In this document: piece after piece, positions 42,987 through 51,672 of the stretch
Layout of the letters: every line of letters begins with the position of its first letter
How positions within the stretch are numbered: position 1 is the stretch's first letter
Origin: Paractinoplanes polyasparticus
GTDB taxonomy: Bacteria > Actinomycetota > Actinomycetes > Mycobacteriales > Micromonosporaceae
Assembly (NCBI RefSeq): GCF_019710575.1
Contig: NZ_JAHWFK010000031.1
Coordinates: forward strand, 124,001 to 188,000
Reading direction: 5' to 3'
DNA: 64,000 bases
The notes under the pieces: generated by a model
The model's input: only the letters and a program-made list of their open reading frames with translations
Databases searched by the model: none
Told to the model about the DNA's origin: nothing
Position numbers and translations under genes: made by a program

Positions 42987-43015
42987 CATTAGTTTCAATC
43001 TGATTGAAACTAATG
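42987..43015. promoter_or_regulatory. 29-bp perfect palindrome, ROK operator
   Basis: Arms CATTAGTTTCAAT and ATTGAAACTAATG around CTG, perfect over 13 bp each side. It lies between the ROK start (42943) and the SBP start (43034) and is AT-rich against the GC-rich background. Confidence 0.85.
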
Positions 43016-43033
43016 GATGTTGGAGGTGTCGCC

Positions 43034-44311
43034 GTGCAGTCACGTCCGCCACCGGCCACCCGGAAACCGAGGTCGATGTTCCTCGTTCTGGTCCTCCTGG
43101 CCGGCGCCGCTCTCGCCGGATGCTCCGGGGACAACCGGACCACCATCACGTTCTTCCAGTTCAAGGCCGAGGCTCAGCAGTACTTCCAAGATCTCGCGGC
43201 GCAGTTCGAGCGGGCCAATCCGGACATCCGGGTGGTCGTCGACAACCCGGCCGATCCGGAGACCGCCCTGCGGACCCGGCTCGTCAAGAACGATGTCCCG
43301 GACGTGATGACGTTGAACGCCAACGGCACGTTCGGCGAGTTCGCCAGCGCCCGGATCTTCCGTGACTTCCGCGCCGACCCGGTGCTGGCCGACGTCAACC
43401 CGGCGTACCTGTCGGTGATCGGCAACCTCGGCGCCGGCTCGAAGGGCGAGGTGAACGGCGTCCCGTTCGCGGCCAACGCCAGCGGGCTGCTCTACAACAA
43501 GGAGCTGTTCGCCGAGCAGGGCGTGACCGTCCCGGAAACGTTCGACGAGCTCATCGCGGCGGCGGAGAAGTTCAAGGCGGCCGGCGTCACCCCGTTCTAC
43601 GGCATGCTCGCCGACGCCTGGACCGCACAGTCCCCGCTTGCGCCGCTGTCCGCGCAGCTGCAGCCGCCGGACTTCTTCCAGCAGCGGTTCTCCGGCGAGA
43701 CGACCTTCGCGGAGGGCTGGCGCAGCACCGCTGAGGAGCTGGCGCAGTTGTACCGGTACACCCAGCCCGACCCGCTGTCGAAGGGCTATGAGGACGGCAC
43801 TGCCGCGTTCGCCCGGGGCGACTCGGCCATGCTGTTGCTGGGCAGCTACGCGGTGCCGCAGATCCGCGACGGCAAGCCGGAGTTCACCGTGGGCAGCATG
43901 GCGCTGCCGGCGACGAACGACCCGGCGAAGACCACCCTGGTCTCCGGGGTCGACGTCGTCATCACCGCCGCCCGCGACGGCGCGCATCCGGCCGAGTCGG
44001 CCAAGTTCGTCGATTTCCTGATGGACGCCGAGGTGATGCGGGACTACTGCGCCGCGCAGGTCGCCATCCCGACCCTGAACGGGCTCACCAACGACGATCC
44101 GGCGCTGTCCGGTGTGCAGAGCTACATCGAGTCCGGACGCATCATCGGCTTCACCGACCACCAGTTCATCCAGGCCATCCCGCTGGGACCGCTGCTGCAG
44201 GAGTTCCTGCTCACCGGCGACGAGGACACCTTCCTGCGCAAGCTCGACGACGACTGGGACAAGGTCGCCCAACGGCGCACCTGGGGACTGGGGGCGGTGA
44301 TCGCGTCATGA
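43034..44311 (+). CDS. substrate-binding lipoprotein of an alpha-galactoside ABC importer
   Basis: 425 residues from GTG 43034, with GGAGG seven bases upstream; an earlier TTG at 43004 lies inside the operator and is less likely. Lipobox ALAG-C. The binding domain includes ITFFQFKAEAQQYFQDLAAQ, SGLLYNKELFAEQGVTVPET and GSYAVPQIRDGKPEF. Operon partners are two permeases and a GH36 alpha-galactosidase, so melibiose, raffinose-family sugars or galacto-oligosaccharides are likely ligands. Confidence 0.92.
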   Translation: MQSRPPPATRKPRSMFLVLVLLAGAALAGCSGDNRTTITFFQFKAEAQQYFQDLAAQFERANPDIRVVVDNPADPETALRTRLVKNDVPDVMTLNANGTFGEFASARIFRDFRADPVLADVNPAYLSVIGNLGAGSKGEVNGVPFAANASGLLYNKELFAEQGVTVPETFDELIAAAEKFKAAGVTPFYGMLADAWTAQSPLAPLSAQLQPPDFFQQRFSGETTFAEGWRSTAEELAQLYRYTQPDPLSKGYEDGTAAFARGDSAMLLLGSYAVPQIRDGKPEFTVGSMALPATNDPAKTTLVSGVDVVITAARDGAHPAESAKFVDFLMDAEVMRDYCAAQVAIPTLNGLTNDDPALSGVQSYIESGRIIGFTDHQFIQAIPLGPLLQEFLLTGDEDTFLRKLDDDWDKVAQRRTWGLGAVIAS

Positions 44312-45237
44312 CCACTCAGACACCGACCCGCCCGGAGACACGGACCGGACCGGGGGAGTCGCAGCCCAAGACGGGGGTCCGGCTGGCCGGCGCCTTCTAC
44401 ATCATGGTGCTGCCGGCGTTCCTGCTGTTCTTCGTCTTCCACACCATCCCCGTCATCCAGGGCATCTATTACAGCTTCACCGACTCGCCCGGCTACGGAC
44501 CGGCGAACTTCGTCGGGCTGCGGAACTACATCGCCTTGTTCACCGATCCGCGCGTGCTGCACGCGTACTGGTTCACGTTCCTGATCGCTGCCGTGGCCAC
44601 GATTCTGGTGAACATCGTGTCGCTGGCCATCGCGATCGGGCTCAACGGCCGGATCAAGTTCAAGAACGGCCTGCGCGGCATCTACTTCATCCCGAACGTG
44701 CTGGCCATCCTGGTCGTCGGCTACATCTTCAACTACCTGTTCTCGAACTCGCTGCCCGCGCTGGGCGAGAAGCTCGGCATCGACGCGCTGTCCACGTCGC
44801 TGCTGACCAAGGCCAGCACCGCCTGGATCGCCATCGTCATCCTGGCGGTGTGGCAGTCGGCCGCCTTCAACATCATCATCTACCTCGCCGGGCTGCAGAC
44901 CGTGCCGACCGAGATGTACGAGGCGGCCGACCTCGACGGCGCCTCCGCGTGGCGGAAGTTCCGCAGCATCACGTTCCCGTTGATCGCCGGCTTCTTCACC
45001 ATCAACATGGTGCTGTCGCTCAAGGGCTTCCTGCAGATCTTCGACCACATCGTCGCGCTGACCGGCGGCGGCCCGGGCACGGACACCGAATCGGTGGCCC
45101 TGCTCATCTACAAGGGCGGGTTCCAGGGCGGCGAGTACGGCTACCAGAGCGCCAACTCGGTCGTCTTCTTCATCGTCATCGTCGGGTTCTCCATCGTTCA
45201 GCTGCGTGTGCTGCGGCGCCGGGAGGTCGAGGTCTGA
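44308..45237 (+). CDS. sugar ABC transporter permease (MalF-like)
   Basis: 309 residues with six predicted helices. The EAA loop is EAADLDGASAWRKFRSITFP. The ATG overlaps the SBP stop. LTGGGPGTDTESVALLIY is the conserved C-terminal loop. Confidence 0.92.
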   Translation: MTTQTPTRPETRTGPGESQPKTGVRLAGAFYIMVLPAFLLFFVFHTIPVIQGIYYSFTDSPGYGPANFVGLRNYIALFTDPRVLHAYWFTFLIAAVATILVNIVSLAIAIGLNGRIKFKNGLRGIYFIPNVLAILVVGYIFNYLFSNSLPALGEKLGIDALSTSLLTKASTAWIAIVILAVWQSAAFNIIIYLAGLQTVPTEMYEAADLDGASAWRKFRSITFPLIAGFFTINMVLSLKGFLQIFDHIVALTGGGPGTDTESVALLIYKGGFQGGEYGYQSANSVVFFIVIVGFSIVQLRVLRRREVEV

Positions 45238-46130
45238 TGTCCACCTCAGCCAGCGAGACCGGAACACTCGTCGGACGCGGCTCGGAACGCCGGCCCCGGC
45301 GGCAGCGCCGCAACGGCCCGGGCGTCAACTGGTGGCTCACCGCGCTGCTCATCGTTCTCGCGCTGACGATCGCGATCCCGCTGTACTTCGCCGTCGTCAC
45401 CGCTCTGAAAACCACCGACCAGCTCGGCGGTACGGGATTCGGGCTGCCCACCGACGTACGGTGGGCGAACTTCGCCGACGCGTGGCGGCTCACCGACTTC
45501 CCCCGCACGGCGCTCAACAGCGCCCTCATCACCGTCGGCGCGGTCGTCCTGACCCTGCTGACCAACTCGATGGTCGCCTACGCCATCGCCCGCAACATGA
45601 ACCGGCGCCTCTTCAAGGGCCTCTACTTTTACTTCGTCTCCGCGCTGTTCGTGCCGTTCCCGATCATCATGCTGCCCGTCGCCAAGGAGACGGCGATTCT
45701 GCAGCTGGACAACCGGGTCGGACTGATCCTGCTGTACGTGGTGTACGGCCTGGCCTTCAACATCTTCATCTTCACCGCCTACATCAACAGCATCCCGCGG
45801 GCGCTCGAGGAGGCCGCCGCCATCGACGGCGCGTCCACCTGGGCGATCTTCTGGCGGGTCATCTTCCCGCTGCTCGCGCCGATGAACGCCACCGTCGGCA
45901 TCCTGACCTGCCTGTGGGCCTGGAACGACTTCCTGCTGCCGCTGGTCATCCTCTCCGATCCCGGGTCGGCGACGTTGCCGCTGGTGCAGTACGTCTTCCA
46001 GAGCCAGTTCCAGACCAACTATCCGGCCGCGTTCGCCAGCTACCTGATGGCGATGGCCCCCCTGCTCATCGTGTACGTGTTCGCCCAGCGCTGGGTCATC
46101 TCCGGAGTCACCCGCGGGGCGGTCAAGTGA
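45237..46130 (+). CDS. sugar ABC transporter permease (MalG-like)
   Basis: 297 residues. The EAA loop is EAAAIDGASTWAIFWRVIFP. It is coupled on both sides: TGATG with the MalF-like gene and GTGA with the galactosidase. An Arg-rich cytoplasmic N-terminus precedes the first helix. Confidence 0.92.
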   Translation: MSTSASETGTLVGRGSERRPRRQRRNGPGVNWWLTALLIVLALTIAIPLYFAVVTALKTTDQLGGTGFGLPTDVRWANFADAWRLTDFPRTALNSALITVGAVVLTLLTNSMVAYAIARNMNRRLFKGLYFYFVSALFVPFPIIMLPVAKETAILQLDNRVGLILLYVVYGLAFNIFIFTAYINSIPRALEEAAAIDGASTWAIFWRVIFPLLAPMNATVGILTCLWAWNDFLLPLVILSDPGSATLPLVQYVFQSQFQTNYPAAFASYLMAMAPLLIVYVFAQRWVISGVTRGAVK

Positions 46131-48211
46131 AGGCGCACCTCATCGGGATGGCCGGCGGCACCGGCATGGTGCTGACCGAGCAACCCGGCCGGCTGCCGGC
46201 CGTCGTCTGGTGCGGCGTGGTCGATCCGGCGGTCACCGCCGACGACCTGGCCGCGCTGGCTCCGGCCGGCCTGCCGCTGCTGCCGGAAGGCTCGCACGTC
46301 TGGTACGGACGCGCGGGCCTGTCCGGCCACCGCGGCAACGCCGAACCGGGAGCGTGGTCCAGCTGGTTCGTGCCGGTGTCGATGCGTGTCACCGCGGACA
46401 GCGCGACGATCGAAGCCACCGACGAGAACGCCGGCCTCGCTCTGGTCACCGCGGTGCAGTCGGTGCCCGGCGGCCTTCTCAGGATCCGGCACACTCTCAC
46501 CAACACCGGCTCCACCGACTACCTGCTCGAGGACCTCGACGTGGTCGTGCCCGTGCCGGATCACGCCGTCGAGTCCCTCGACTTCACCGGCCGCTGGGCC
46601 CGCGAACGGATCCCCCAGCGACGGCCCGTCACGGACGGGCTGTGGCTGCGGGAGAACCGTCGCGGCAAGACGGGCTTCGACGCGGCGACCGTGCTCATCG
46701 CCGGCACACCGGGATTCGGCTTCGGGCACGGCCAGGTGTGGGGCGTCCACGTGGCCTGGAGCGGCAACCACCGGCACCGGCTGGAACGCGTCCCGCTCGC
46801 CAAGAACAGCCCGACCGTCACCGCCGTCGGCGGGGGAGAACTGCTGCTTCCGGGCGAGATGACGCTCGGCCCGGGCGAGAGTTACTCGACGCCGTGGGTG
46901 TACGTCGGAGCCGCCGGCGACGGGCTCGACGGGCTCGCCGCCCGGTTCCACGGCTGTCTGCGGTCGGCACCCGCTCACCCGCGGACCGAACGACCGGTGA
47001 CCCTGAACGTGTGGGAAGCGGTCTACTTCGACCACCGCCTCCCGGTGCTGCGCGACCTGGCGGACCGGGCGGCAGCGATCGGTGTGGAACGCTTCGTCCT
47101 CGACGACGGCTGGTTCGGCGGGCGCCGCCACGACCGCGCCGGACTCGGCGACTGGACGGTGGCGCCCGAGATCTGGCCGGACGGCCTCACCCCGATCGCC
47201 GACCACGTCCGCGCCCTCGGCATGCAGTTCGGGCTGTGGTTCGAGCCCGAGATGGTCAACGCCGACTCCGAGTTGTTCCGGGCCCACCCCGACTGGATCC
47301 TGGCCACCGGCGGCCGCATCCCGGTGGAGGAGCGGCACCAGCAGATCCTCGACCTCACCCGGCCCGGCGCCTATCGGCACGTCCTCGACCAGATGACCGC
47401 CGTGCTGAGCGAATATCCGATCGACTACGTCAAGTGGGACCACAACCGTGACGCTGTCGACGCCGGCTCCCTCTCCGTGGGCGGCCGGCCCGCCGTGCAC
47501 GCCCAGACCGCGGCGTTCTATCGACTGCTCGACGAGTTGCGTGCCCGCTTCCCCGCCGTCGAGTGGGAGAGCTGCGCCTCCGGAGGCGGCCGCATCGATC
47601 TCGAGGTGCTGCAACGCGCGCAACGGGTGTGGACGTCCGACCAGAACGACGCCCTGGCCCGCCAGGCCATCCAGCGGTGGACCGCCCAACTGGTGCCGCC
47701 CGAGTATCTGGGCGCGCACGTCAGCTCGCCCCGGTCCCACCAGACCGGTCGTACCCTGCCGTTGGCCTTCCGCGCGGGCACCGCCCTGTTCGGTCACTTC
47801 GGCATCGAGTGGGACCTCACCGCGGCCACCGACGACGACCTCGCCGGCCTTGCCGGCTGGATCGACGTCTACAAGACGAACCGTGGCCTGCTGCACACCG
47901 GACGAACCGTCCGGCTCGACGCCGTCGTCGAGGACGCGTGGACGTACGGCGTGGTCGCGCCGGACGGATCGGCCGCCATCATGGCGTACGCCCAGCTCGA
48001 CGAGCTCCCGCACGAGCCGCCGCGATTCCGGATCCCGGGCCTGAGCCGGTCGGCGCGGTACTCGATCGAACGGATCGACCCGGCCGCGTGGCCCTCCTAC
48101 GAACCGCCGGCGGCCTCCGTCAGCGGTGCGGCCCTGGCCGATGTCGGCCTTCCCGGGCCACCCCCGGCGCCGCTGTCCATCGTCGTCCTCCGGCTCGTGG
48201 CCCAGAGCTGA
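46127..48211 (+). CDS. cytoplasmic GH36 alpha-galactosidase
   Basis: 694 residues from GTG 46127, no signal peptide. An N-terminal beta-supersandwich precedes the GH36 barrel: FVLDDGWFGGRRHDRAGLGD, FGLWFEPEMVNADSEL, nucleophile Asp in YVKWDHNRD, WESCASGGGRIDLE, and acid Asp in WTSDQNDA. It hydrolyses terminal alpha-galactosyl residues of the sugars imported by the operon. Melibiose or raffinose is the expected substrate, but specificity within GH36 cannot be fixed by eye. Confidence 0.93.
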   Translation: MKAHLIGMAGGTGMVLTEQPGRLPAVVWCGVVDPAVTADDLAALAPAGLPLLPEGSHVWYGRAGLSGHRGNAEPGAWSSWFVPVSMRVTADSATIEATDENAGLALVTAVQSVPGGLLRIRHTLTNTGSTDYLLEDLDVVVPVPDHAVESLDFTGRWARERIPQRRPVTDGLWLRENRRGKTGFDAATVLIAGTPGFGFGHGQVWGVHVAWSGNHRHRLERVPLAKNSPTVTAVGGGELLLPGEMTLGPGESYSTPWVYVGAAGDGLDGLAARFHGCLRSAPAHPRTERPVTLNVWEAVYFDHRLPVLRDLADRAAAIGVERFVLDDGWFGGRRHDRAGLGDWTVAPEIWPDGLTPIADHVRALGMQFGLWFEPEMVNADSELFRAHPDWILATGGRIPVEERHQQILDLTRPGAYRHVLDQMTAVLSEYPIDYVKWDHNRDAVDAGSLSVGGRPAVHAQTAAFYRLLDELRARFPAVEWESCASGGGRIDLEVLQRAQRVWTSDQNDALARQAIQRWTAQLVPPEYLGAHVSSPRSHQTGRTLPLAFRAGTALFGHFGIEWDLTAATDDDLAGLAGWIDVYKTNRGLLHTGRTVRLDAVVEDAWTYGVVAPDGSAAIMAYAQLDELPHEPPRFRIPGLSRSARYSIERIDPAAWPSYEPPAASVSGAALADVGLPGPPPAPLSIVVLRLVAQS

Positions 48212-48226
48212 GGCGGCGGCCCTGGC

Positions 48227-48257
48227 TTGACTGTGTTCCTAGGACAGGGGTTGCACT
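48227..48257 (+). promoter_or_regulatory. MerR-type promoter 1 (before RidA-like gene)
   Basis: TTGACT (48227-48232), 19-base spacer with the dyad GTGTTCCTAGGACAG, then a -10 at 48252-48257. The over-long spacer carrying an inverted repeat is the hallmark of MerR-activated promoters. Two close relatives lie at 48818 and 52714. Confidence 0.6.
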
Positions 48258-48352
48258 CGGAGCGGCGTCGGCAGCGACGCCGCGATCACCGCAGCGAAGG
48301 CCGTCAGCCGGCGCACCGGTGATTGCCCGTAACCCAGCTCCAGGGGGATCGC

Positions 48353-48760
48353 ATGAGCGTGGAATTCCTGCATCCGGAAGGGTTGCTCAAGCAGACCGAC
48401 TACTCGCCGGTGGCGGTGGGAACCGGATCCCGGTTGGTCCTGCTCGCAGGCCAGGCCGGCGTCACCCCGGACTTCAAGCCCGCGGCACCGGATCTGGCCG
48501 GACAGGTGCACGCCGCCCTGCGCAACGTCATCATCGGCGTCCGAGGCGCGGGCGGGGACGTCGGTGACCTCGCCCGGCTGACCTTCTACATTGTGGACTG
48601 GGCGCCGGAGAAGTGGGACGCGGTGCTGTCCGGCATCACCCGTGCGCAGGGGGACGAGGGGCTGCCCGCCCCGGCTCCGCCCATCTCCATCATCGGCGTC
48701 CAGGCTCTGTTCACGCCCGAGTTCTTTGTGGAGATCGAGGCCACCGCCGTCCTCGACTGA
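48353..48760 (+). CDS. RidA family protein (YjgF/YER057c/UK114)
   Basis: 135 residues from ATG 48353, with AGGGGG six bases upstream. Typical RidA fold: YSPVAVGTGSRLVLLAGQAG, ALRNVIIGVRGAGGDV, LARLTFYIVDW and the C-terminal EIEATAVLD. The catalytic Arg of RidA deaminases (in an R-x-T or C-R-x pattern near the end) is not obvious: the segment reads SIIGVQALFTPEFFVEIEA, with Gln-Ala instead. Imine deaminase activity is therefore doubtful. Its promoter matches those of the S33 peptidase and the GPP34 pair. Confidence 0.85.
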   Translation: MSVEFLHPEGLLKQTDYSPVAVGTGSRLVLLAGQAGVTPDFKPAAPDLAGQVHAALRNVIIGVRGAGGDVGDLARLTFYIVDWAPEKWDAVLSGITRAQGDEGLPAPAPPISIIGVQALFTPEFFVEIEATAVLD

Positions 48761-48817
48761 GGCCGGGCTGCTCGCCGCTCGACCGAGACACAGCGGTGTG
48801 CGTACGCCGGTCGGCTC

Positions 48818-48848
48818 TTGACTGTGTTCCGGCGACACGGTGTCGCAT
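48818..48848 (+). promoter_or_regulatory. MerR-type promoter 2 (before S33 peptidase)
   Basis: TTGACT (48818-48823), 19-base spacer with GTGTTCCGGCGACACGG, -10 TCGCAT (48843-48848). It shares TTGACTGTGTTCC with promoter 1 and GTGTCG with promoter 3. The ATG follows 40 bases later. Confidence 0.65.
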
Positions 48849-48887
48849 CTCTACCGAATGCTGACGAACGACTGCAGGAGGTTGGAC

Positions 48888-50366
48888 ATGTACCGAAAAC
48901 GTGGCGCCGTTCTGGTCGGGGTGGTCGCCCTGCTGGGCGCGTTTGTCGCGGTCGGGCCGTCGGCGCTGGCGCGGGAAGCCGCACCCGAGCTGACGTGGGA
49001 GGCGTGCCCGGCCGATGTCGTGATGCCGGCGCCGGTTCCGGTGCAATGCGCGAAAGTGCCGGTGCCGCTGGATCACCGCGACCCGGACGGCGAGCAGATC
49101 GAGATCATGATCTCGAAGATCGCCAGCACGAACCCGGCCAAGCGGCGCGGCATCCTGCTGCTCAACCCGGGCGGGCCGGGCGGCATCGGGATCGACCAGG
49201 GCGCCTTCCTGGTCAGCCGGGGCCTGCCGACCACCGTGTCGGACGCGTACGACCTGATCGGCATGGACACCCGCGGCGTCGGGCATTCGACGCGGGTGAG
49301 CTGCGGCTTCGCTATCGAGGACCCTTACTGGGCCAACATTCCGCCGTACGCGGTGAACGACGCCGCCGTGACCCGGCAGGCCGTGATCGCCAGGCAGGTG
49401 GCCGACAAGTGCGCCGCCAACGACAAGGACGGCCGGCTGCGCCACATCAGCACGGCCAATACTGCGCGCGACCTGGACCGGGTGCGTGCCGCGCTCGGTG
49501 AGAAGAAGGCCAGCTTCTACGGAGCGTCCTGGGGCTCGGCGCTCGGCGCGGCGTACGTCTCGCTGTTCCCGAAGACCACCGACCGGATCGTTCTCGACAG
49601 CATTGTCGGCGACACCCACCTCGACCAGGCGGGCTTGCGCCGCTACGGGCTCGGCTTCGAGGAGACGTTCCCCCATTTCGCCCGGTGGGTGGCGGCCCGG
49701 CACGACGCGTACGGCCTGGGCCGGACGCCGCAACAGGTCCGCCGGAACTTCCTGCAGACCGCCGAACGGCTCGATCAGACGCCCGCGCCCGACGGGGCTG
49801 ACGGTGCCGTCTTCCGGTACCTGATCTTCGCCCGCATCTTCAGCGAGCTGCAGTACGGGCAGGCCGCACGCTTCTGGCAGACGTATGCCAACCCCGCCAC
49901 CGGCCCGGCCACGAAGGCGGCGGAGACGCCGAACCCCCAGGACAACAACTACACGGCGTATCTGGCGACCACCTGCAACGACGTCGACTGGCCCGAGGAC
50001 GTGGCGACCTACCGCCGGGCCGTCGCCGAGGACCGCAAGCGGTACCCGCTGTACGGCGCCGCGACCGCCAACATCATGCCCTGCGCCTACTGGAAGTACG
50101 AGCCGTACGAGCCCCCGGTGAAAATCGACAACAACGGCCCCGCCAACATCCTGATCCTGCAGAACCGCCTCGACCCGGTCACCCCGTGGGCGGGCGGAAA
50201 GCTGCTGCGCGACAAGTTCGGCCCGCGCGCCAAGCTGGTGACCGCGCAGGAGAGTGGACACGGCGTCTTCATGACCCACACCAACGCCTGCGCCCTCAAC
50301 ATCACCTCAGACTGGCTGGTCGAAGGGAAGATGCCGGCCCGGGACCTGTCCTGCCGAGCCGGCTGA
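48888..50366 (+). CDS. secreted alpha/beta hydrolase, S33 tripeptidyl-aminopeptidase type
   Basis: 492 residues. AGGAGG six bases before the ATG. Signal peptide to about residue 29. The catalytic Ser lies in SFYGASWGSALG, the Asp in LQNRLDPVTPW and the His in ESGHGVFMTH; the oxyanion strand is LLNPGGPGGIGID. The C-terminal TAP-like domain contains the expected Cys pair (ACALN, LSCRAG). It likely trims N-terminal tripeptides from extracellular proteins or peptides. MerR-type promoter upstream. It ends at a hairpin shared with the convergent M20 gene. Confidence 0.9.
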   Translation: MYRKRGAVLVGVVALLGAFVAVGPSALAREAAPELTWEACPADVVMPAPVPVQCAKVPVPLDHRDPDGEQIEIMISKIASTNPAKRRGILLLNPGGPGGIGIDQGAFLVSRGLPTTVSDAYDLIGMDTRGVGHSTRVSCGFAIEDPYWANIPPYAVNDAAVTRQAVIARQVADKCAANDKDGRLRHISTANTARDLDRVRAALGEKKASFYGASWGSALGAAYVSLFPKTTDRIVLDSIVGDTHLDQAGLRRYGLGFEETFPHFARWVAARHDAYGLGRTPQQVRRNFLQTAERLDQTPAPDGADGAVFRYLIFARIFSELQYGQAARFWQTYANPATGPATKAAETPNPQDNNYTAYLATTCNDVDWPEDVATYRRAVAEDRKRYPLYGAATANIMPCAYWKYEPYEPPVKIDNNGPANILILQNRLDPVTPWAGGKLLRDKFGPRAKLVTAQESGHGVFMTHTNACALNITSDWLVEGKMPARDLSCRAG

Positions 50367-50380
50367 GCACTCGTACGGGG

Positions 50381-50419
50381 GCCGCCTCCCGGTCGTCAGC
50401 TCGACGGCCGGGAGGCGGC
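50381..50419. terminator. strong hairpin between convergent genes
   Basis: GCCGCCTCCCGG (50381-50392) pairs with CCGGGAGGCGGC (50408-50419), extended by CGTC/GACG around AGCTC. It overlaps the last codons of the M20 gene and follows the S33 stop, so it may serve both directions. Confidence 0.75.
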
Positions 50420-51592
50420 GAGCCGGTGGGTCAGCAGGCCGGCCATGGCCCGTACGCCGTGACCGATCGCGCGTTCGTCGGCGGCGAAGTCGGGGGCGTG
50501 CGGCGCGCCGTTGATCCCCGTTTCGGTGTCGGCGACGCCGAGATAGAGCATCGCGCCCGGCGCCTCGTTGAGGAACAGGGCGAAATCCTCGCAGTTGAAG
50601 GGCCACGATGCCCGGGCCCAGACGACGGACTCCGGACCCAGCGCCGTCGTCAGGTACCGGCCGGCCGCCGTGCTGAGCTCGGCCGAGTTCACCATGGCGG
50701 GAAACGGGTCGACCGGGTGCTCGACGTGCCCGCCTGCTGCCACCGCGATCCGCTCGATCCGCGCGCGCAGCTCCGGAAGCCGTTCCTGCGGCCAGACCCG
50801 CAGCAGAATCTCGGCGGCGGGATGCCCATCGGCTGTCCGCGCGGTCCAGTGGGCGACGCACACGGATCCCTGGTCGGTCGCGGCGATCTGTGGCGCCACC
50901 AACGTTCGGAAGCGCGCGTGGTATTCGTCGATGCTGCGGGGGAACTCGACGGTGCCGAGCGCGGCCACCTCGGACGCGACGGCGGCGGCAATCGAGTCGT
51001 CACCACCCGGCAGCACTATCCGGACGTGGTCGAGCCCGGGCAGGCCGTATCCCGGCGAGACCGCGATGGTGCCGGCGGGGAAGGGGCTGCAGTGGACCGC
51101 GTAGAACTCGCGCGGCGCGAGTCGTTGCACCAGGCCGGTTTCGAGCATCGCGCGTGCGCCCCGCAGGGGTTCCTCGGCCGGCTGGAAGACGAACACCAAC
51201 CGGCCCCGTACGGGCTCGGATCCCCGAGCCAGCGTCCGGGCGACGCCGACGCCGATCGCGGTGTGCAGGTCGTGTCCGCACAGGTGCTCGACGCCGGGGA
51301 CGCGCGAGGCGAAGCCCTCGTCGAAGACCCGGCCCGACCGCGGGATGGGCAGCACGTTCGTACGCGCGTCGACGGCGTCCATGTCCGCCCGGTACGCCAC
51401 CGCCGGACCGTCCGCGGAACCGTCGAGCACCGCGACGACTCCGTGCCCGCCGACGCCGGTCGTCACCTCGAGCCCGGCCGCGCGCAACTGCTCCGCGACC
51501 AGCCCGGCCGTCTCCCGCTCGGCGCCCGCCAGCTCGGGGTGACGATGGATCTGGCGGCGGAGTGCGATCAGTTCCTCGTCGAGTTCCGTCAC
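50396..51592 (-). CDS. M20 family metallopeptidase/amidohydrolase
   Basis: About 398 residues from GTG 51592; an ATG at 51628 would add 12 residues. It starts with LDEELIALRRQIHRHPELAG, the usual opening of the hippurate/indoleacetyl-amino-acid hydrolase branch. Metal-site regions: VAYRADMDAVD, EHLCGHDLHTAIGVG, FVFQPAEEP and FNCEDFALFLN. It is cytoplasmic and probably cleaves an N-acyl amino acid. It is divergent from the beta-lactamase gene. Confidence 0.87.
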   Translation of the reverse strand: MTELDEELIALRRQIHRHPELAGAERETAGLVAEQLRAAGLEVTTGVGGHGVVAVLDGSADGPAVAYRADMDAVDARTNVLPIPRSGRVFDEGFASRVPGVEHLCGHDLHTAIGVGVARTLARGSEPVRGRLVFVFQPAEEPLRGARAMLETGLVQRLAPREFYAVHCSPFPAGTIAVSPGYGLPGLDHVRIVLPGGDDSIAAAVASEVAALGTVEFPRSIDEYHARFRTLVAPQIAATDQGSVCVAHWTARTADGHPAAEILLRVWPQERLPELRARIERIAVAAGGHVEHPVDPFPAMVNSAELSTAAGRYLTTALGPESVVWARASWPFNCEDFALFLNEAPGAMLYLGVADTETGINGAPHAPDFAADERAIGHGVRAMAGLLTHRLAASRPSS

Positions 51593-51672
51593 CGGCAGAT
51601 CATGCCCTCCACCGTTGATCGGCCGCATCACCAATTCGCGGGCCGGCCGGCCACGCGTTCTGCCGAAGCGGC

